From Oikopleura dioica (taxonomy: Eukaryota; Chordata; Appendicularia; Copelata; Oikopleuridae), in the NCBI GenBank assembly GCA_907165135.1, contig OU015568.1, positions 132,501 through 196,500 of the forward strand: DNA of 64,000 nt, written 5' to 3'. Below, piece by piece: positions 43,114-54,399 of this stretch; positions within the stretch are counted from its first letter, which is position 1, and every line of letters begins with the position of its first letter. The notes beneath the pieces are model-generated. The model was not told the origin of the DNA. It searched no databases and saw nothing but the letters and a program-made list of their open reading frames with translations. Position numbers and translations under genes: made by a program.

Positions 43114-43670
43114 ATGAAAAACAGCGGCGACGGAAAATCCTCGATTTCCTCCAAATCCGCCGGTATCGGCGTAGGCCCGGCCAAAAAGCCGCCCATGGAA
43201 ATCTCCGTTCAAATCGACGCGGATTCTGAAGACGTTGACGATGTTCCTCCAGCGCCATCTGCTGCCCGTGCTTTTTGCTTTTCAAGAAAACAGGCGGAAT
43301 AATGGTGATTCTAATTAAATACTTCAGTTGCTTCACACTCATTTAGGGAGAAGCATTTGTGGAAAAAGTAACGAGGCCATTCATAAAGCCGCAAAAAAGG
43401 CTACAAAATCGTCGGATCAGACACTGACTCCGTCGCAGAGGAACACTCAGAAGCAAACACAGAAAAATACGGCTCCGTTTCCGACCGATTCTTTTAGCTC
43501 GATATATTTGTAGACTCACTGCCCATTTATCGAAATAAATATACTTACGCACGATATCGCGACGGAAAGAGAGGAAGGGACGATAACATCGTCCTTTCAG
43601 ACTCAGTTGGCATCAGATTGCCGATTTTCAGAGCATCTACTAGTGAAGGAGCTTGATTACTTAGCTTTGA
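43114..43670 (+). pseudogene. Unidentified gene, head-to-head with the golgin-like gene, frames broken
   Basis: Plus strand from 43114: GDGKSSISSKSAGIGVGPAK ... IDADSEDVDDVPPAPSAA, then a stop at 43300. In another frame 43400-43650 reads KIVGSDTDSVAEEHSEANTE, DRFF, TAG, LDIFVDSLPIYRNKYTYARY and RDDNIVLSDSVGIRLPIF. The two blocks look like a disordered N-terminus and a folded segment of one cytosolic protein, but I do not recognise it. The start is about 120 bp from the start of the divergent golgin-like gene, so a shared promoter is possible. Confidence 0.35.
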
Positions 43671-43679
43671 GTCCCTGAA

Positions 43680-45290
43680 ATGAAGTTGAAACATTTTGAA
43701 GAATTGAATTTTTATTTAAAAGAAGCGAAACGAGTGCTCAAAATTTTCAAATAGTCTTGCGTTGTTTCCTTTGTTCTTTAAGTACTTTCGTGGAAATTAA
43801 GGACTCGACAATCTACACTGTAGATTCTACAGGCTATTTTCAAAGCACTTTTTGACTCATGATTCAGTTTCTTCAATCCATTCTGCCCGAAAAAACTCAC
43901 TCGAAAACTTCACCTTTCCAATGGAAAATCGTCTTCCTTACAGCGCATTATTCAACTTGTCCCTCTTCCGATCATTCAAGTTGCAACGAGAGTATGAGAG
44001 TGTCAAGATTCTTGAGGAGACTATTCAAACTAAGAACCGCACAAGGGAATTCCTTTATGGTTTGCTATCTGTCAAACAAAAGTCGTTTCGATAACTCAGC
44101 CCTAACCCTAACCTTAATAAAATTTAGAAAAAATTTCGAAGAGCTTTGTTTATGATAATGACACCTTTAACGACCTAGGTCTGGTGAAAGTTTGAACCTC
44201 AAAAATGATCCACTGCAAAGTCAAAAAGCTGACGAGAGACTTTGTCCTTGAAAACAATCTGTTCAACAAGCAGTTTCTCTACAGTAAGGCTTAAATTTAA
44301 ACCTTGAGATCAAAGACCCATTTCTCAGCTAGTGGGATGAAAGCGTCGACCATGCCTGGATACAGCAGAAGTATTTCTGGCTGGACTCTCGCTGAAGCTT
44401 GGAAACAAGGACAAGACCAGATGCCCATTTGCTTTCCAGATCTATGTACGAAAAATAATATATTTGATTATTTGAAATTTTCAGGGGTAAATCACTTGGA
44501 TCAAGAAGATTGGCAACTGAGAGTTTTCTTGAGAGACCTTCCTTCAAAAAATCGAGTTCTCTGCATTCAAAATTAGAAATAAATATTAAGAAACGACCGT
44601 TAAGTGATTTGAGATTGTAACACGAGCGAGGCGTGTTTAGGGGACAAGCAGAGACAGTTTTGTGGTTTTTGCAAATTGAATTACAGTCCTTACGCACAAT
44701 TCCGGAGATTTCGACAAAAAATCGAGCATCGGGCATTTTTTAAGAGAAAAACTGGGAATCTCCGCTTTTGTTTTTGGTTTTTTCATGCTTTTCTGCAAAG
44801 AAAATAACTGTTTCATGAAACCTTTATCGTCGATATGGTCCGATATCAACTCGAGATCTCATTGCTTGCGAGAGAATTGATCCCTGTCAGATCCTCAATT
44901 ATCACTGCTGCTACCGTTCCTGTTGCGAAGACGTACTTTGGTAAGCCCGTCGAACGGGACGATTACTTGGCCTACCACAGAAAAGGCTCCACCTTTGACA
45001 CCGTGTATTCCTGTATCATAAAAAAAGGTCGACTCTCTAAACAGCGGCTTCAGATTCCACGATTTCCTCCCTGTATGCAAGAGTCTCATATTCCTTTCAA
45101 AGAGTCTGACCAAAGCTTTCAATTTAAATTTTGAATTTCCAAATATCAAGAAAATCTTCTTCGACTGGTCGACCTTTTTCAGTTATATTCGCGCTTTGTG
45201 TACAAATGTGTAAATAGAACAAGCACTGCCCGGCTCATTTTTTTCGAAGAGGAAGGTGTTTGAGCGTCAATTGTCGTATCTGATTTCTTC
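43680..45290. other. Fragmentary coding-like DNA, no confident gene
   Basis: Several short pieces are protein-like: on the plus strand KLTRDFVLENNLFNKQFLY (44235) and WDESVDHAWIQQKYFWLDSR (44340); on the minus strand GIHGVKGGAFSVVGQVIVPF (45000). None extends into a model with consistent splicing. A telomere-type CCCTAACCCTAACC is at 44099-44112. Confidence 0.3.
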
Positions 45291-45293
45291 AAA

Positions 45294-45790
45294 CTAAAAT
45301 TTGGTTACCAAATAGCCACGATTCTCTTGAAGCTCTTGATGGTTTCGTCGTCTACGTCTCTTTCGTCGTTTTTGTTCTTGACTTCTGGCAGTTTCTGGTT
45401 GATCGTAAGACTTCTCCGTGTCGTCCTCCCAAAGCTTAACTTCCTTCTCTTCCGACATAATTTCTGAAAACGGCGAGTGATGAGTCTTCGTTGATTTCGA
45501 TTTTTTACTGAAATCATATTTGCCCATCAGATAACACTTTCATGGTTCCATTTTCTGATGAGCTTTCAGAAAACTTGGCTCCGATCAACCCACTGAAAAC
45601 CCTTGTCAACTTGGGCATTTCTAGAAAGTCTTTCAGATTCGAAAGAAATAGGCCAGTCAAAGCCTCTAGACTCTAGACTTGAGAAAATTTCATTTCCAGA
45701 TTTATTTTCAGTTTGAACTAGTTTCAATTGGAAACTTTCAAAATTCAATTTTTTCAATTGCTGAAGGTCCCGGCCAGAGAACACGATCGT
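45294..45790 (-). CDS. Hypothetical lysine/arginine-rich protein
   Basis: The exon at 45566-45784 gives MFSGRDLQQLKKLNFESFQL ... RGFDWPISFESERLSRN. The exon at 45294-45527 gives MGKYDFSKKSKSTKTHHSPF, then an acidic segment and a strongly basic KRRKRRRRRNHQE, ending NRGYLVTKF. The join between them is not certain. The basic block could be a nuclear localisation signal. Not recognised. Confidence 0.35.
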
Positions 45791-46062
45791 AAGTTAATTT
45801 CAATTTCTCTTAGACAATAGCTTAAAGGCTTTAAGTTAAAGCTGAAATTCAGATTACTCATTTCTGATAAGATAGAGAATATTTTGTAGGCCTATTCATT
45901 TTAAATGAGAAGTTTCTCCTCTTCTTGTTTTTTTTCAATTCAAATTTTTTTTTGATATCGGTACCAGAAGGGATTTAAATTTTTACTGTAAGTCATTAAT
46001 AGCTCCTGATTTATTTGTTTAAATATATTCATTCCATTTTTGCTTGAAAATTATTTCAGGAG

Positions 46063-46484
46063 ATGAGCGAATTGCCGAAAATCAGTAAGGAGGACACCTT
46101 CGTCCTGAAATTTCTGAAGGACACGGGATGCATGGAGACGTACCGACTTTTCAAGAAAAGAGTGATGAAAAAATTCCTCCTCAAATATATGGTCGCAACA
46201 GGACGGAAAGAAACGTGGATGGAATTGATGGAACATTCGTCGGACGAAGAAATGAATGAAGAAGAAGAAATGCGAAGAGCGGACGAAGCGAGAGCAAAAA
46301 GTAAGTGTTTCTTCATTTGCAAATTTTAACTAATTATTTTAAGGATCGAAGGTGCCGGAGAATCTGAGTTGGCGTGATATCGAGTCGACGTTGGCCTGCC
46401 CATCCTGCGGTGCCCGAATCTCGAAGGACTTGGAGGAAATGAACGCGCATCTCGCCGCTTGTGAGTACTCCTTATACTAGTTTA
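46063..46484 (+). CDS. Small zinc-binding protein, apparently intact
   Basis: Start 46063: MSELPKISKEDTFVLKFLKD, helical and basic, then an acidic patch (EEMNEEEEMRRADEARAK). A 40-nt intron (46302-46344, GTAAGTG...TTTTAAG) rejoins to RSKVPENLSWRDIESTLACP then SCGARISKDLEEMNAHLAAC. The pattern C-x2-C-x(15-16)-H-x3-C is a UBZ4/Rad18-like zinc finger, which in known proteins binds ubiquitin or DNA. It may end soon after (AACEYSLY, stop) or continue by splicing at GTGAGTAC. No defect seen. The function call is a motif inference. Confidence 0.5.
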
Positions 46485-46489
46485 TATTT

Positions 46490-47480
46490 CACTGTAGTTT
46501 GATTTTTATTTTGTTTGGCATATAATGAAATCTGAATAAAAGAATGAGCTCAAGGAGCAACTCAAGATCTTTTGATTTTATTCGATTAATTCGTTATTTC
46601 GCAGGCTAAAAATCTGAGTCAGAGTTGGAGCTTATAACTTATAAACGCACTTATAATCAAATATTATCAAATGAACAAGAAAGAACGCGATTTGCAGCAA
46701 CTTAATCCGTATCCAACGTAAGATTGATTGACCGAGCGGGTGCGACAAGCCTTAAATGCCAAGCCATAAACAGAATGCCCTTATCCTTAAACAGACTTCG
46801 AGCAGCGCGAGATGATATCAACACTAGCTGCATTTTATTTTTATTAATCCTTCTTGTTAGAAAGAAAAACGGTTTTATTTTTGTGGATTTATAAAGTGCG
46901 TTTCAAAATTTCTGACCGCTGTTAAAATCATCAAAAATCAATGCTGCTAATGGATGTTGATCTCAACGAATTCTTCTTTGTTGAAACGATTTAGATGATA
47001 AATTCGGATTGAAAATGTGGCCGCAAGATCCAAGAGAAAGAATTGTGTTGATCTTTTGTTTATTTCATATTTATTGATTCCGTCGCTGTGTTATCTTTTG
47101 TGTTTGACAGTGCTTGGGCTTCTGTGCATCTCGTTCTATCTCATGTTTCTTATCATAGAGGCAACTTGTGCATACGAATTTGAAGTTTTGTCCCTGTCCT
47201 CTTCTTTTCGAGAAGATATGATTGAGAAAAAAAAAGTTGGGTTTCTCTTTGTTTTCAATATTGCCTTGATCTGGGCTCGGCAACCTGTGCTGAAAATCTG
47301 AGTCAGGATTTGAAGGAGCTTCCATAAAAAAACTGCATGAAAAACGAGTCAATTTCACTCAAATTTCGGGGTCGAAAGCTACACATCCGTCGCTCAACTC
47401 CAACGTTATGCATAATACACTTTTATCTTTCCAAATAAAAAATAATGAGAGTTAAATTTACTGATTGACAGAATTCCTCA
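46490..47480. other. Mostly non-coding; one hydrophobic open frame
   Basis: A 94-codon plus-strand frame at 47017-47301 has a hydrophobic middle (LLIPSLCYLLCLTVLGLLCI) that would span a membrane, but it lacks other coding signs. It may be chance in T-rich DNA. Confidence 0.25.
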
Positions 47481-47484
47481 AAAA

Positions 47485-47697
47485 TCGTGAAGAATCGCAG
47501 GTATGAGATCAGTGACGGTAAAGAAGCCATTTTCTATAAAAAATATTCAAAAATAACTTTCGAAGACTCTGTCAAAAAATTGTTTTAAAGATTAGAATTC
47601 TAACGAAAAAGAAGTCTCCCTTTACTTCAACGGAGAAAATAAACCTGTAATCGCGCGCAGACTCGGTTTGAGAGTTACTACGGCTTACGCGATTTGA
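47485..47697 (+). other. Two coding-like exons of an unknown gene
   Basis: After an acceptor CGCAG, RYEISDGKEAIFYKKYSKIT then FEDSVKKLF, and after an AAAG acceptor KEVSLYFNGENKPVIARRLG ending in TGA at 47696. Consistent style but no start and no identification. Confidence 0.25.
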
Positions 47698-47812
47698 GCG
47701 AATCATTGGTAAGTCCTTGTGGATGGCCCGGTAGCGCGCCAAACTGATTTTTGTCGAAAATGTCGATAAATTTCTATAAGTAAAACCAACTGTAGAAAAA
47801 CTTGGAACCGTT

Positions 47813-48360
47813 ACCTACGGTTCGCCAGGAAATCAACGATTTGCCAGGAAGGTATTTTTTCTTTCCTGGCGAACCGTAGGTCTGTTCTAGAAACTTGATT
47901 GTTGGCAAAATTTATGAAATTTATTTATTGAATTTTTCTGAAAGAAGGGTTAGGGTATAATTGATTTCCATCGATTCAAGTTTTTGACATTTATCGATAG
48001 ATTTTTTCTATAAAAAGGGTTAGGGTTGAATTGATTCCCAACGATTCAACTCTCAAACTCATCACTCTAAGCTTGAAACGCGGCTTCAATGATAGTATCT
48101 TTCGACCCCCAACTACATATCTCATTTGCGAACTCAATGGACTCAGTATTTCATAGAACAGTGCGTCTGGCACTGTATTAAGGTTCTCTTCGTCTTCAAT
48201 ATCTGTAAAACGTCCTAATCTTGAACAGACATCAAAAAACAAGATCTATAGGACCGTTCTAGAGTGTCCAAAAATGACCTACGGTTCGCCAGGAAAAAAT
48301 GGTATTTTTTCTATCCTGGCGAACCGAAGGTGATGGGGCATTTCCTGGCGAACCGTAGGT
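47813..48360. mobile_element. 548-bp inverted-repeat element, copy 1, with a captured coding fragment
   Basis: Ends ACCTACGGTTCGCCAGGAAA and its inverse; a second inner pair of the same motif lies 50-80 bp inside each end. Between them, on the minus strand, both copies hold the same coding-like piece: IEDEENLNTVPDALFYEILS followed by a variable end. Two GGGTTAGGG tracts lie at 47947 and 48019. No transposase. Confidence 0.8.
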
Positions 48361-48411
48361 CACCCGATTACTCGGGGAGTCCCGAATTTTTGTTAAAAAT
48401 ATTCAAGTCTA

Positions 48412-49006
48412 AGATGAATTTAAAAAACTTTTTGCAGGCGAAATTCTGACTTGGTCTGATCTGTAGCCCTTTAGAAAGCCCGTAAAATTTTGAGTCGATT
48501 CGACCAAGTCGTTTTTGAAATTTTCTAGAGAATGACGTCACAAATGACGTCAGAAAATTCCAAAAAGCCGAAACTTTGAGTCTTATTTTTATAGCGTTCC
48601 TGATCGAATTTTTCGGTGCTCTATAGCTCAAATGAAAGCTTATTAAAAACTGTACTAAGGTTTTTAAGGATAAGGAAAAAAATTTTGAAAAATTTGGCTC
48701 TAGAATTTTCCGAAAAAAAATTTCAAGCATATGAAAATCCAAGAAAAACCTTAGTACAGTTTTTCATAGGGATCAATTTGAGCTATAAAACATGAGAAAA
48801 TTCCGTCAAAAAGGCCCAGAAAAAACGACTCAAAGTTTGCCCGAAATGGCTATTTTTGCCAACTTCTAGCGTCATTTATGACGTCATCGTCTGACTGTTT
48901 TGGTCTGAAACTAGTCCAGTCGACTCAGAATTTTACGGGCTTTCTAATGAATATAAAAAGAGGCAAAGTCAGGATTTTGCCTGCAAAAAGTTTTTTAAAT
49001 TCATCT
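48412..49006. mobile_element. 595-bp inverted-repeat element with paired GACGTCA sites
   Basis: Ends AGATGAATTTAAAAAACTTT TTGCAGGC and inverse. Symmetry extends inward through 'aaagcccgtaaaattttgag' and a double GACGTCA (TGACGTCACAAATGACGTCA at 48533-48551 and near 48875). A second, partial copy occupies 1-365. Non-coding. The TGACGTCA octamer is a CREB/ATF-type site, so copies could carry regulatory potential. Confidence 0.75.
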
Positions 49007-49109
49007 AATGGAAGTCTACTGCGGAGCCTTTGTCTGAACACCCAGATTATCTGATACCTTAATATTTATGAAACTTCTTTAAAGATGATTACTTTGAAAA
49101 CCGAATTTT

Positions 49110-49657
49110 ACCTACGGTTCGCAGGAAATCTACGATTTGCCAGGAAGGTATTTTTCTTTCCTGGCGAACCGTAGGTCTGTTCTAGAAACTCGATTGTTGG
49201 CAAAATTTATGAAATAAATTCATTGAAGTTTTCTGAAAAAAGGGTTAGGGTATAATTGATTCCCAACGATTTAAGTTTTTGACATTCATCGATAGATTTT
49301 TTCTATAAAAAGGGTTAGGGTTGAATTGATTCCCAACGATACAACTCTCAAACTCATCACTATCAGCTTGAAATGCTGCTTCGATGATAGTATCTCTTGA
49401 CCTCCAACGACCCATTCTCATTGGCGAACTCGAGGGACTCAGTATTTCGTAGAACAGTGCGTCTGGCACTGTATTAAGGTTCTCTTCGTCTTCTAATATC
49501 TGTAAAACGTCCTAATCTTGAACAGACATCAAAAAACAAGATCTATAGGACCGTTCTAGAGTGTCCAAAAATGGCATACGGTTCGCCAGGAAAAAATGGT
49601 ATTTTTACTTTCCTGGCGAACCGTATGTAATTGGGCATTTCCTGGCGAACCGAAGGT
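49110..49657. mobile_element. 548-bp inverted-repeat element, copy 2
   Basis: Close copy of 47813-48360, same length and orientation, with the same minus-strand piece (LEDEENLNTVPDALFYEILS then PSSSPMRMGRWRSRD). The flanks after the right ends also match (TCCCGAATTTTTG / TCCCGAATTTTG), so part of the surrounding DNA was duplicated with it. Confidence 0.8.
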
Positions 49658-49659
49658 CT

Positions 49660-50100
49660 CCCGAATTTTGCATCAGAACAATTTGCCAACTCGTCAGGAT
49701 TCGAAGTCTGTGAGTCTCAAAAGGAGTCGAAACCTTTTCGGAATCGAGCCTTCCAAAAGCTCAACAGAACCTCGGGTTTGTCGGACGTTGAAGCTGTCGA
49801 TCATCTGCTCGGCACAGGCCTCAAAAAGATAAAAGTTTATATTTAGCTGGTGAAATTTTTCTTTATGGTTTTTCCATTTTCGAGAATTTCCTTCAATTGG
49901 ATGTGCATCAAAAAACATTTAATGATTTTGAACCGCGAATCGTCTTATTTGGGTTACTGAAGTATCCTAACTATTTGTTGACCAAAGGTTAACTCGCTCA
50001 ATGCATCACATGTTGGCTGGCAAAGGATCTTTGATCATCGAAGTAAAAAGTTTGACAAACCCAATTTCTAAAAGAGCGTTGACTTAGAGTTTTGTTGAAG
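49660..50100. other. Possible exon of unknown gene
   Basis: The minus strand 49694-49918 is open (FDAHPIEGNSRKWKNHKEKF ... SVELLEGSIPKRFRLLLRLT), and so is the plus strand over part of it. I cannot decide between them and recognise neither. Confidence 0.2.
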
Positions 50101-50109
50101 AAATCAAGA

Positions 50110-50830
50110 CTAACGATTCTTGCCGAGAAGTCTTTGTTCTCGAATTACGTGCTTTTTCGAAGAAGAATTTACAATTAAATTGTTCACAATAGATCTTCTT
50201 TTACTTTCCGAAAGACAAACAAATTTTCCTTCAATCCGGCAAGAGATGAAATTCCCTGGCAAAATTAAATGACCCATCGAAAAAAAATCAATTGTGCCCA
50301 AAGAGAAAGAAATTGAGAAGCATTCCATCACATTGAAGACCATCGAATGACTGGGAAACACTCTGTATTCTTCTCCGATTTTGTTTTAATGATTAAAAGT
50401 GCGTCCGCCGAAGTCAATTTATGAAATAGTTCTCTAATTCGCGATCGAGGCAGTTAATTCATTCCATGTTTTTCAAAGTTCCAGTATTTTATAACGACTT
50501 TCCGAACGACTGAACTTTTAGAGAGAATTAAAAACCTCGACTGCAGTTCACTCCCGATTTAGCTGTAATTTGAATGTGGACTCGATTCTGTAAATTGAGC
50601 AAAATCGTCGGAGAAAAAAAGTTGTCCCCTTTGAATCCGTGGTAAATCGAGGGAAAATGAGCATTACACCGCTTTCTCAAATAAAAACGCGTTCCAACTC
50701 CATAAGAGCTTTCCGCGCATGTTTCTTGAAAGTCAAAGAGAACTTCTCGTCCCAATCTGGACTCCGTCAGGAACAAGAACCGGTCGTTATTGGTAAGATC
50801 TTTCTCTTACTTTCGACTCCTTGTTGATTT
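50110..50830 (-). CDS. Hypothetical two-exon gene
   Basis: The upstream exon (about 50530-50790) reads FLFLTESRLGREVLFDFQET, YGVGTRFYLRKRCNAHFPSI, GVNCSRG. The downstream exon (50110-50375) reads VFPSHSMVFNVMECFSISFS, LGTIDFFSMGHLILPGNFIS, ending LLGKNR. Aromatic and beta-strand-rich, similar in feel to the terminal exons of the gene at 55514-58660; both may be larvacean secreted families. No identification, and the join is not verified. Confidence 0.35.
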
Positions 50831-51239
50831 CAAAGGCTTCTTCCATTTTTTCGGGTGCTCTGATTCTTTCGATAACAAAAGTGCAGCAAGAATTTTCAAC
50901 AGGATAATTTCAAATAAATAATTTATTTGGCCTTTTTAATGTTCCGGAATTTGCTTTTGTTATTTACCTGCTTCAAGTGGCGATTTAGAGAGAACGACTC
51001 ATCGGTTGATTTTTCTTCCCACTTTCGCGATGATTTCTAGAGCATCTGATATCTTTTGCGCAGTTTTTATGGAAAAGGTAAACATCTTTATTTTCTTTCT
51101 CAACAAGCCATAATTTCTCATTTTCATGAGAAACTTGAGATTATTTTTCTTGTCGAGCTGCTTACTTTTGACTTTTTTTTGGCCGAGATACAAAAAGAGA
51201 GAGTATACGAACATGTTACATGTATGATTACCGACTTCA

Positions 51240-52493
51240 AATCAATTCAGTTACTTTCCGCCATCGAAAACGATCGCGAACAAAGTCAACTTTCTTTGTT
51301 ATTTCTGCTGGCTGCCCTTCACCGTCACCAATTTCTTCAAAGCGATCCTCCTCGGCCCCGGCTACGCGCCGAAGGGCTGGGAGCCAAAAGTTCTCGGAGA
51401 CGAGCAGTTCCTACAGTTTTGCCAAGTGTGTCAAGGATTCAAGCCGCCGCGCGCCCATCACTGCCGAAAATGCCAGCGCTGCTTCTTGAAAATGGACCAT
51501 CATTGCATCTGGCTCAGCCAGTGTGTTGGGTACGCTTTTGTTTCCACCCCCTTCTTACTATATTTGTAGTTATCGCAACCAAGCGTCGTTCATGTACTTC
51601 TTGTTCGGAGCCGTTTTCGGAGCTCTTCACGGAACATTCCATATCATCTTCTTTTCTAATCAACAACTCTGGGTTAGACTCACTCTTCAGCCGAATCTCG
51701 TCCTGGGGGTTTTGATTTCTTCCGGATTCGGAATTGGAACAGGTAGATTATTTGAAGAAAAGCTCTCGAATTCGGTCTCTCAGCTTTCTTTCGATCCCCA
51801 AGGCCGAAGGGGGCTAATTCCTCTTCATTTTTTATTTGAAGCTCAATCATCAACATTTATTTTTCAGTAATTGCCGTTGGTGTGTTACTGTACTCGCAAC
51901 TGCAGATTGTTTTCACAAACATGACTGGCATCGAATCTTGGATCGTCGAAAAATCCAACTGGAGACTGAACGAAGACAAAAAAGATGAAGAAAAAATACA
52001 GTTCAATTATCCATACGACTTGGGAAGAAGCGTAAACTTCTTGCAAGTTTTCGGGAAGGACGAAAAAGTTGATGGATTTTATTTCCCGGTGAAAGAGGGG
52101 TGCAATATTTACAGTCTGACAATCGAGCAGCTTTTGCAGAAGAAGATCAAGGAAGTGAGAAGCGTTCCCTTCAAGTGCATCAAGTCCTACAGGTACTTTT
52201 ACTTACGCTTCTCATCTTGTAAAATCATTATTGGTCGAAAATGCCCGTTTCTTTCCTTTCCAAAGATCGCGATCTTCACTCCCATCCTCTCCGATCTTCT
52301 GCCAATCGAAGAAGAAGACGACATCATCATCACTCGCGGTAAAGAGCACTGGTACTACGGATACAAAGCTGGAAACATGGAAAAACGAGGATTCATGCCA
52401 AAAACTTCGCTTCAACCTGTCAAAGAGCCAAAAAAAGGATCTCTTGTTAATTCATTTTCCACACATTTTTTTCTTCACTGTTTATTAAAATAA
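51240..52493 (+). CDS. ZDHHC6: ZDHHC6-type palmitoyltransferase with C-terminal SH3 domain
   Basis: The plus-strand exon from about 51240 reads VNFLCYFCWLPFTVTNFFKA, ILLGPGYAPKGWEP, then the cysteine-rich DHHC domain: CQVCQGFKPPRAHHCRKCQR and FLKMDHHCIW, with the catalytic DHHC. A 42-nt intron leads to YRNQASFMYFLFGAVFGALH, a 129-nt intron to VIAVGVLLYSQLQIVFTNMT, then the TTxE-like segment and IESWIVEKSNW, PYDLGRSVNFLQVFG, VKEGCNIYSLTIEQLLQKK. After an 85-nt intron comes an SH3-like end (IEEEDDIIITRGKEHWYYGY). An SH3 tail is specific to ZDHHC6, an ER enzyme that S-acylates ER proteins. The first transmembrane segment (about 50 residues) was not found; 50,990-51,090 or an unseen exon may hold it. 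A stop at 52491 follows a non-conserved extension. No internal defect. Confidence 0.85.
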
Positions 52494-52571
52494 GACATGT
52501 TCAAATTAAAAGCCAAAATTTTACAACAAAGGTTAGTTGAAAAATTTATTTCATAAAATATAAAAGAAAGG

Positions 52572-53618
52572 CTATTCGGACAAATCAGTGAGCATCTTCA
52601 AGCCTCTGCTATCAAAGTGCATGACCATGTAATTCACAAACTGTTCGAAAAACCACGATCCACCAGATTCATTTTTTCCAGTTCCAACTGTTTTGATCGC
52701 GGAAGCAAACCAGGTCTCAACTTTCGGGAAGACGATATCTTTCAGCTTTTCCATCGTGTTTTCGTATCCCTTCTTCTTGATCCCTTTAGTGAGAAAGGTT
52801 GTCAAACTTGTCCTGATAAAAGCCGGGTTATAAAAGAGTTGCTCAATCGATCTCGAGAAGTTGATCTGAATAACAGGTTGAAATAAGACCGAGAACTCTT
52901 TACTAAACGTACCACATGAGACTTGGTTCCAGCATAAATAGGATTAGCATCCAAAGCAGTCAGCCCAGCAGAAGAACCCATGTGCATCAAGACGCCCTTC
53001 TTTCTCTCAAGCATCCCTTCGAAATATTCAAAAAATAATTTTTGCTATAAAAGTACCTGGCAAAACCATGCGGGTCATCAAGACAGGAACCTCCGCGTTC
53101 AAATACATAATCTTGGTAACTTTGGAAGGAGTCGATCCAGCGTAGTTCCAGAAGGCTTTCTTTTCTTCAGACATTCCCGCGTTGTTGAAGAGAATACTGA
53201 TCTTCTGCTTGAGCATTTCATTTTCGAAAGAAGCGTACACGTCTGCATCGTGGAGGGTGGTAAGGTCCATGACTTTGGTGATGAGGGAAATTGAGTACTA
53301 AAACATATTGATTCTACTTGATAACAGACGCGATTTCGCATCTTTCTAGGCAAAATTTTCTTCGATCTCCTTTGCCGTTTCGTCCAATTTTTTCTAGTTG
53401 AAATCAACAAGGATCAAGTTGATGCCCCTCTTCGCTAAATACAACGCACACTGTCTTCTAATCCCTTCAGCACCGCCGGTAATCAAAGCATATCCATCCT
53501 CAGCGACGCCTTTGAAATCGAAATCTCTGGCGAAATAATACAACGAGCAAATCTTCAATTGATTGTACAAAAATTTCGCGACGACGAAACCGCCCAAAAT
53601 CTAGGTCAAAAGCTCCAT
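52572..53618 (-). pseudogene. HSD17B3/12-type short-chain dehydrogenase with three amber codons
   Basis: Minus strand from ATG 53616-53618: MELLT, TAG, ILGGFVVAKFLYNQL, then the NAD(P)-binding Rossmann start ALITGGAEGIRRQCALYLAK, LILVDFN, TAG, KKLDETAKEIEENFA, TAG. After a short intron: SILFNNAGMSEEKKAF (NNAG), VLPGMLERKKGVLMHMGSSA and YAGTKSHV, giving S...Y-x3-K, the catalytic triad of the family. A 46-nt intron restores INFSRSIEQLFYNPAFIRTS, and the end KVETWFASAIKTVG matches HSD17B12-like proteins. These are ER reductases in steroid or very-long-chain fatty-acid elongation. Everything except the three TAG codons (53601, 53395, 53346) looks functional. Confidence 0.75.
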
Positions 53619-53639
53619 TGCCGGATTTTGTTTTCTTGC

Positions 53640-54395
53640 TTGTTCTTTCGCTACTTTTATGCAGAGAAGCAAACAGAAATTACATAAGTGGTCCATTTCA
53701 AGGACGCGCTGTTTGGGTCATATTTGGAAAAAATCGCTGAATGATGGTGGTGCCACCATTTTTTGGCATGAAAAGTTCCGCTGGCGAAAAATGATTTGGC
53801 AATTGCATGGAAAATAATTTATTTTAAATAAACAATCATGTTCACTTTGAATACAGAGACTCTGAACTTTGTACTGACTTTATGACTCAAATTAATGGTA
53901 AAACCATCAAGAGTTTCTATAATAGATTTATAATAATTTATTATAAGAGCTTGTCAATGTTGACCTCTCATGAATGATGATTGAAATTTATTTTGGGACG
54001 CGTTTCTGAACTTTTTTGAACTTTCATTAAAATCTGCACTTAGGGCTGACGAAGGCCCCTTGAGGCCGAAACGCGTCCCAAAATAAATTTCAATCATCAT
54101 TATAAGAGCTTCTCAATGTTGACGATAATTAGGCCATCACTTCTTCCCGTGTTTTTAAAAGACTCGAATGCCTGAAACAGTTAGAAAGGCTCACCGTCAA
54201 TAAAAAAGAAAGACAAAACTCAGTTGTAGTAATTTGGCGCGAAAAACACGAAGGAATCGGTTTTGATTTTTTTGAGAAGAACAAAAAGAAGCAATAAGAG
54301 ATGCACGGATGGTTGATTTATCAAATTTGTAATGATTATAAAAATGAGGGAAATGCTAAAAATAATTTCTTCTTTTTCTTTGTTTTTTTGATCGC
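53640..54395. other. Intergenic, with a short hairpin element at about 53974-54096
   Basis: ATGATGATTGAAATTTATTT TGGGACGCGTTTC is inverted across a 50-bp spacer. The hairpin is bordered by a direct repeat, TATAAGAGCTT(G/C)TCAATGTTGAC, at 53944 and 54101. Otherwise AT-rich, no gene. Confidence 0.5.
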
Positions 54396-54399
54396 TTTT

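Noticed and set aside
51056..51715. 219-codon plus-strand open frame
   Set aside because: It is a different frame over ZDHHC6; the DHHC frame has the conserved residues and proper introns.
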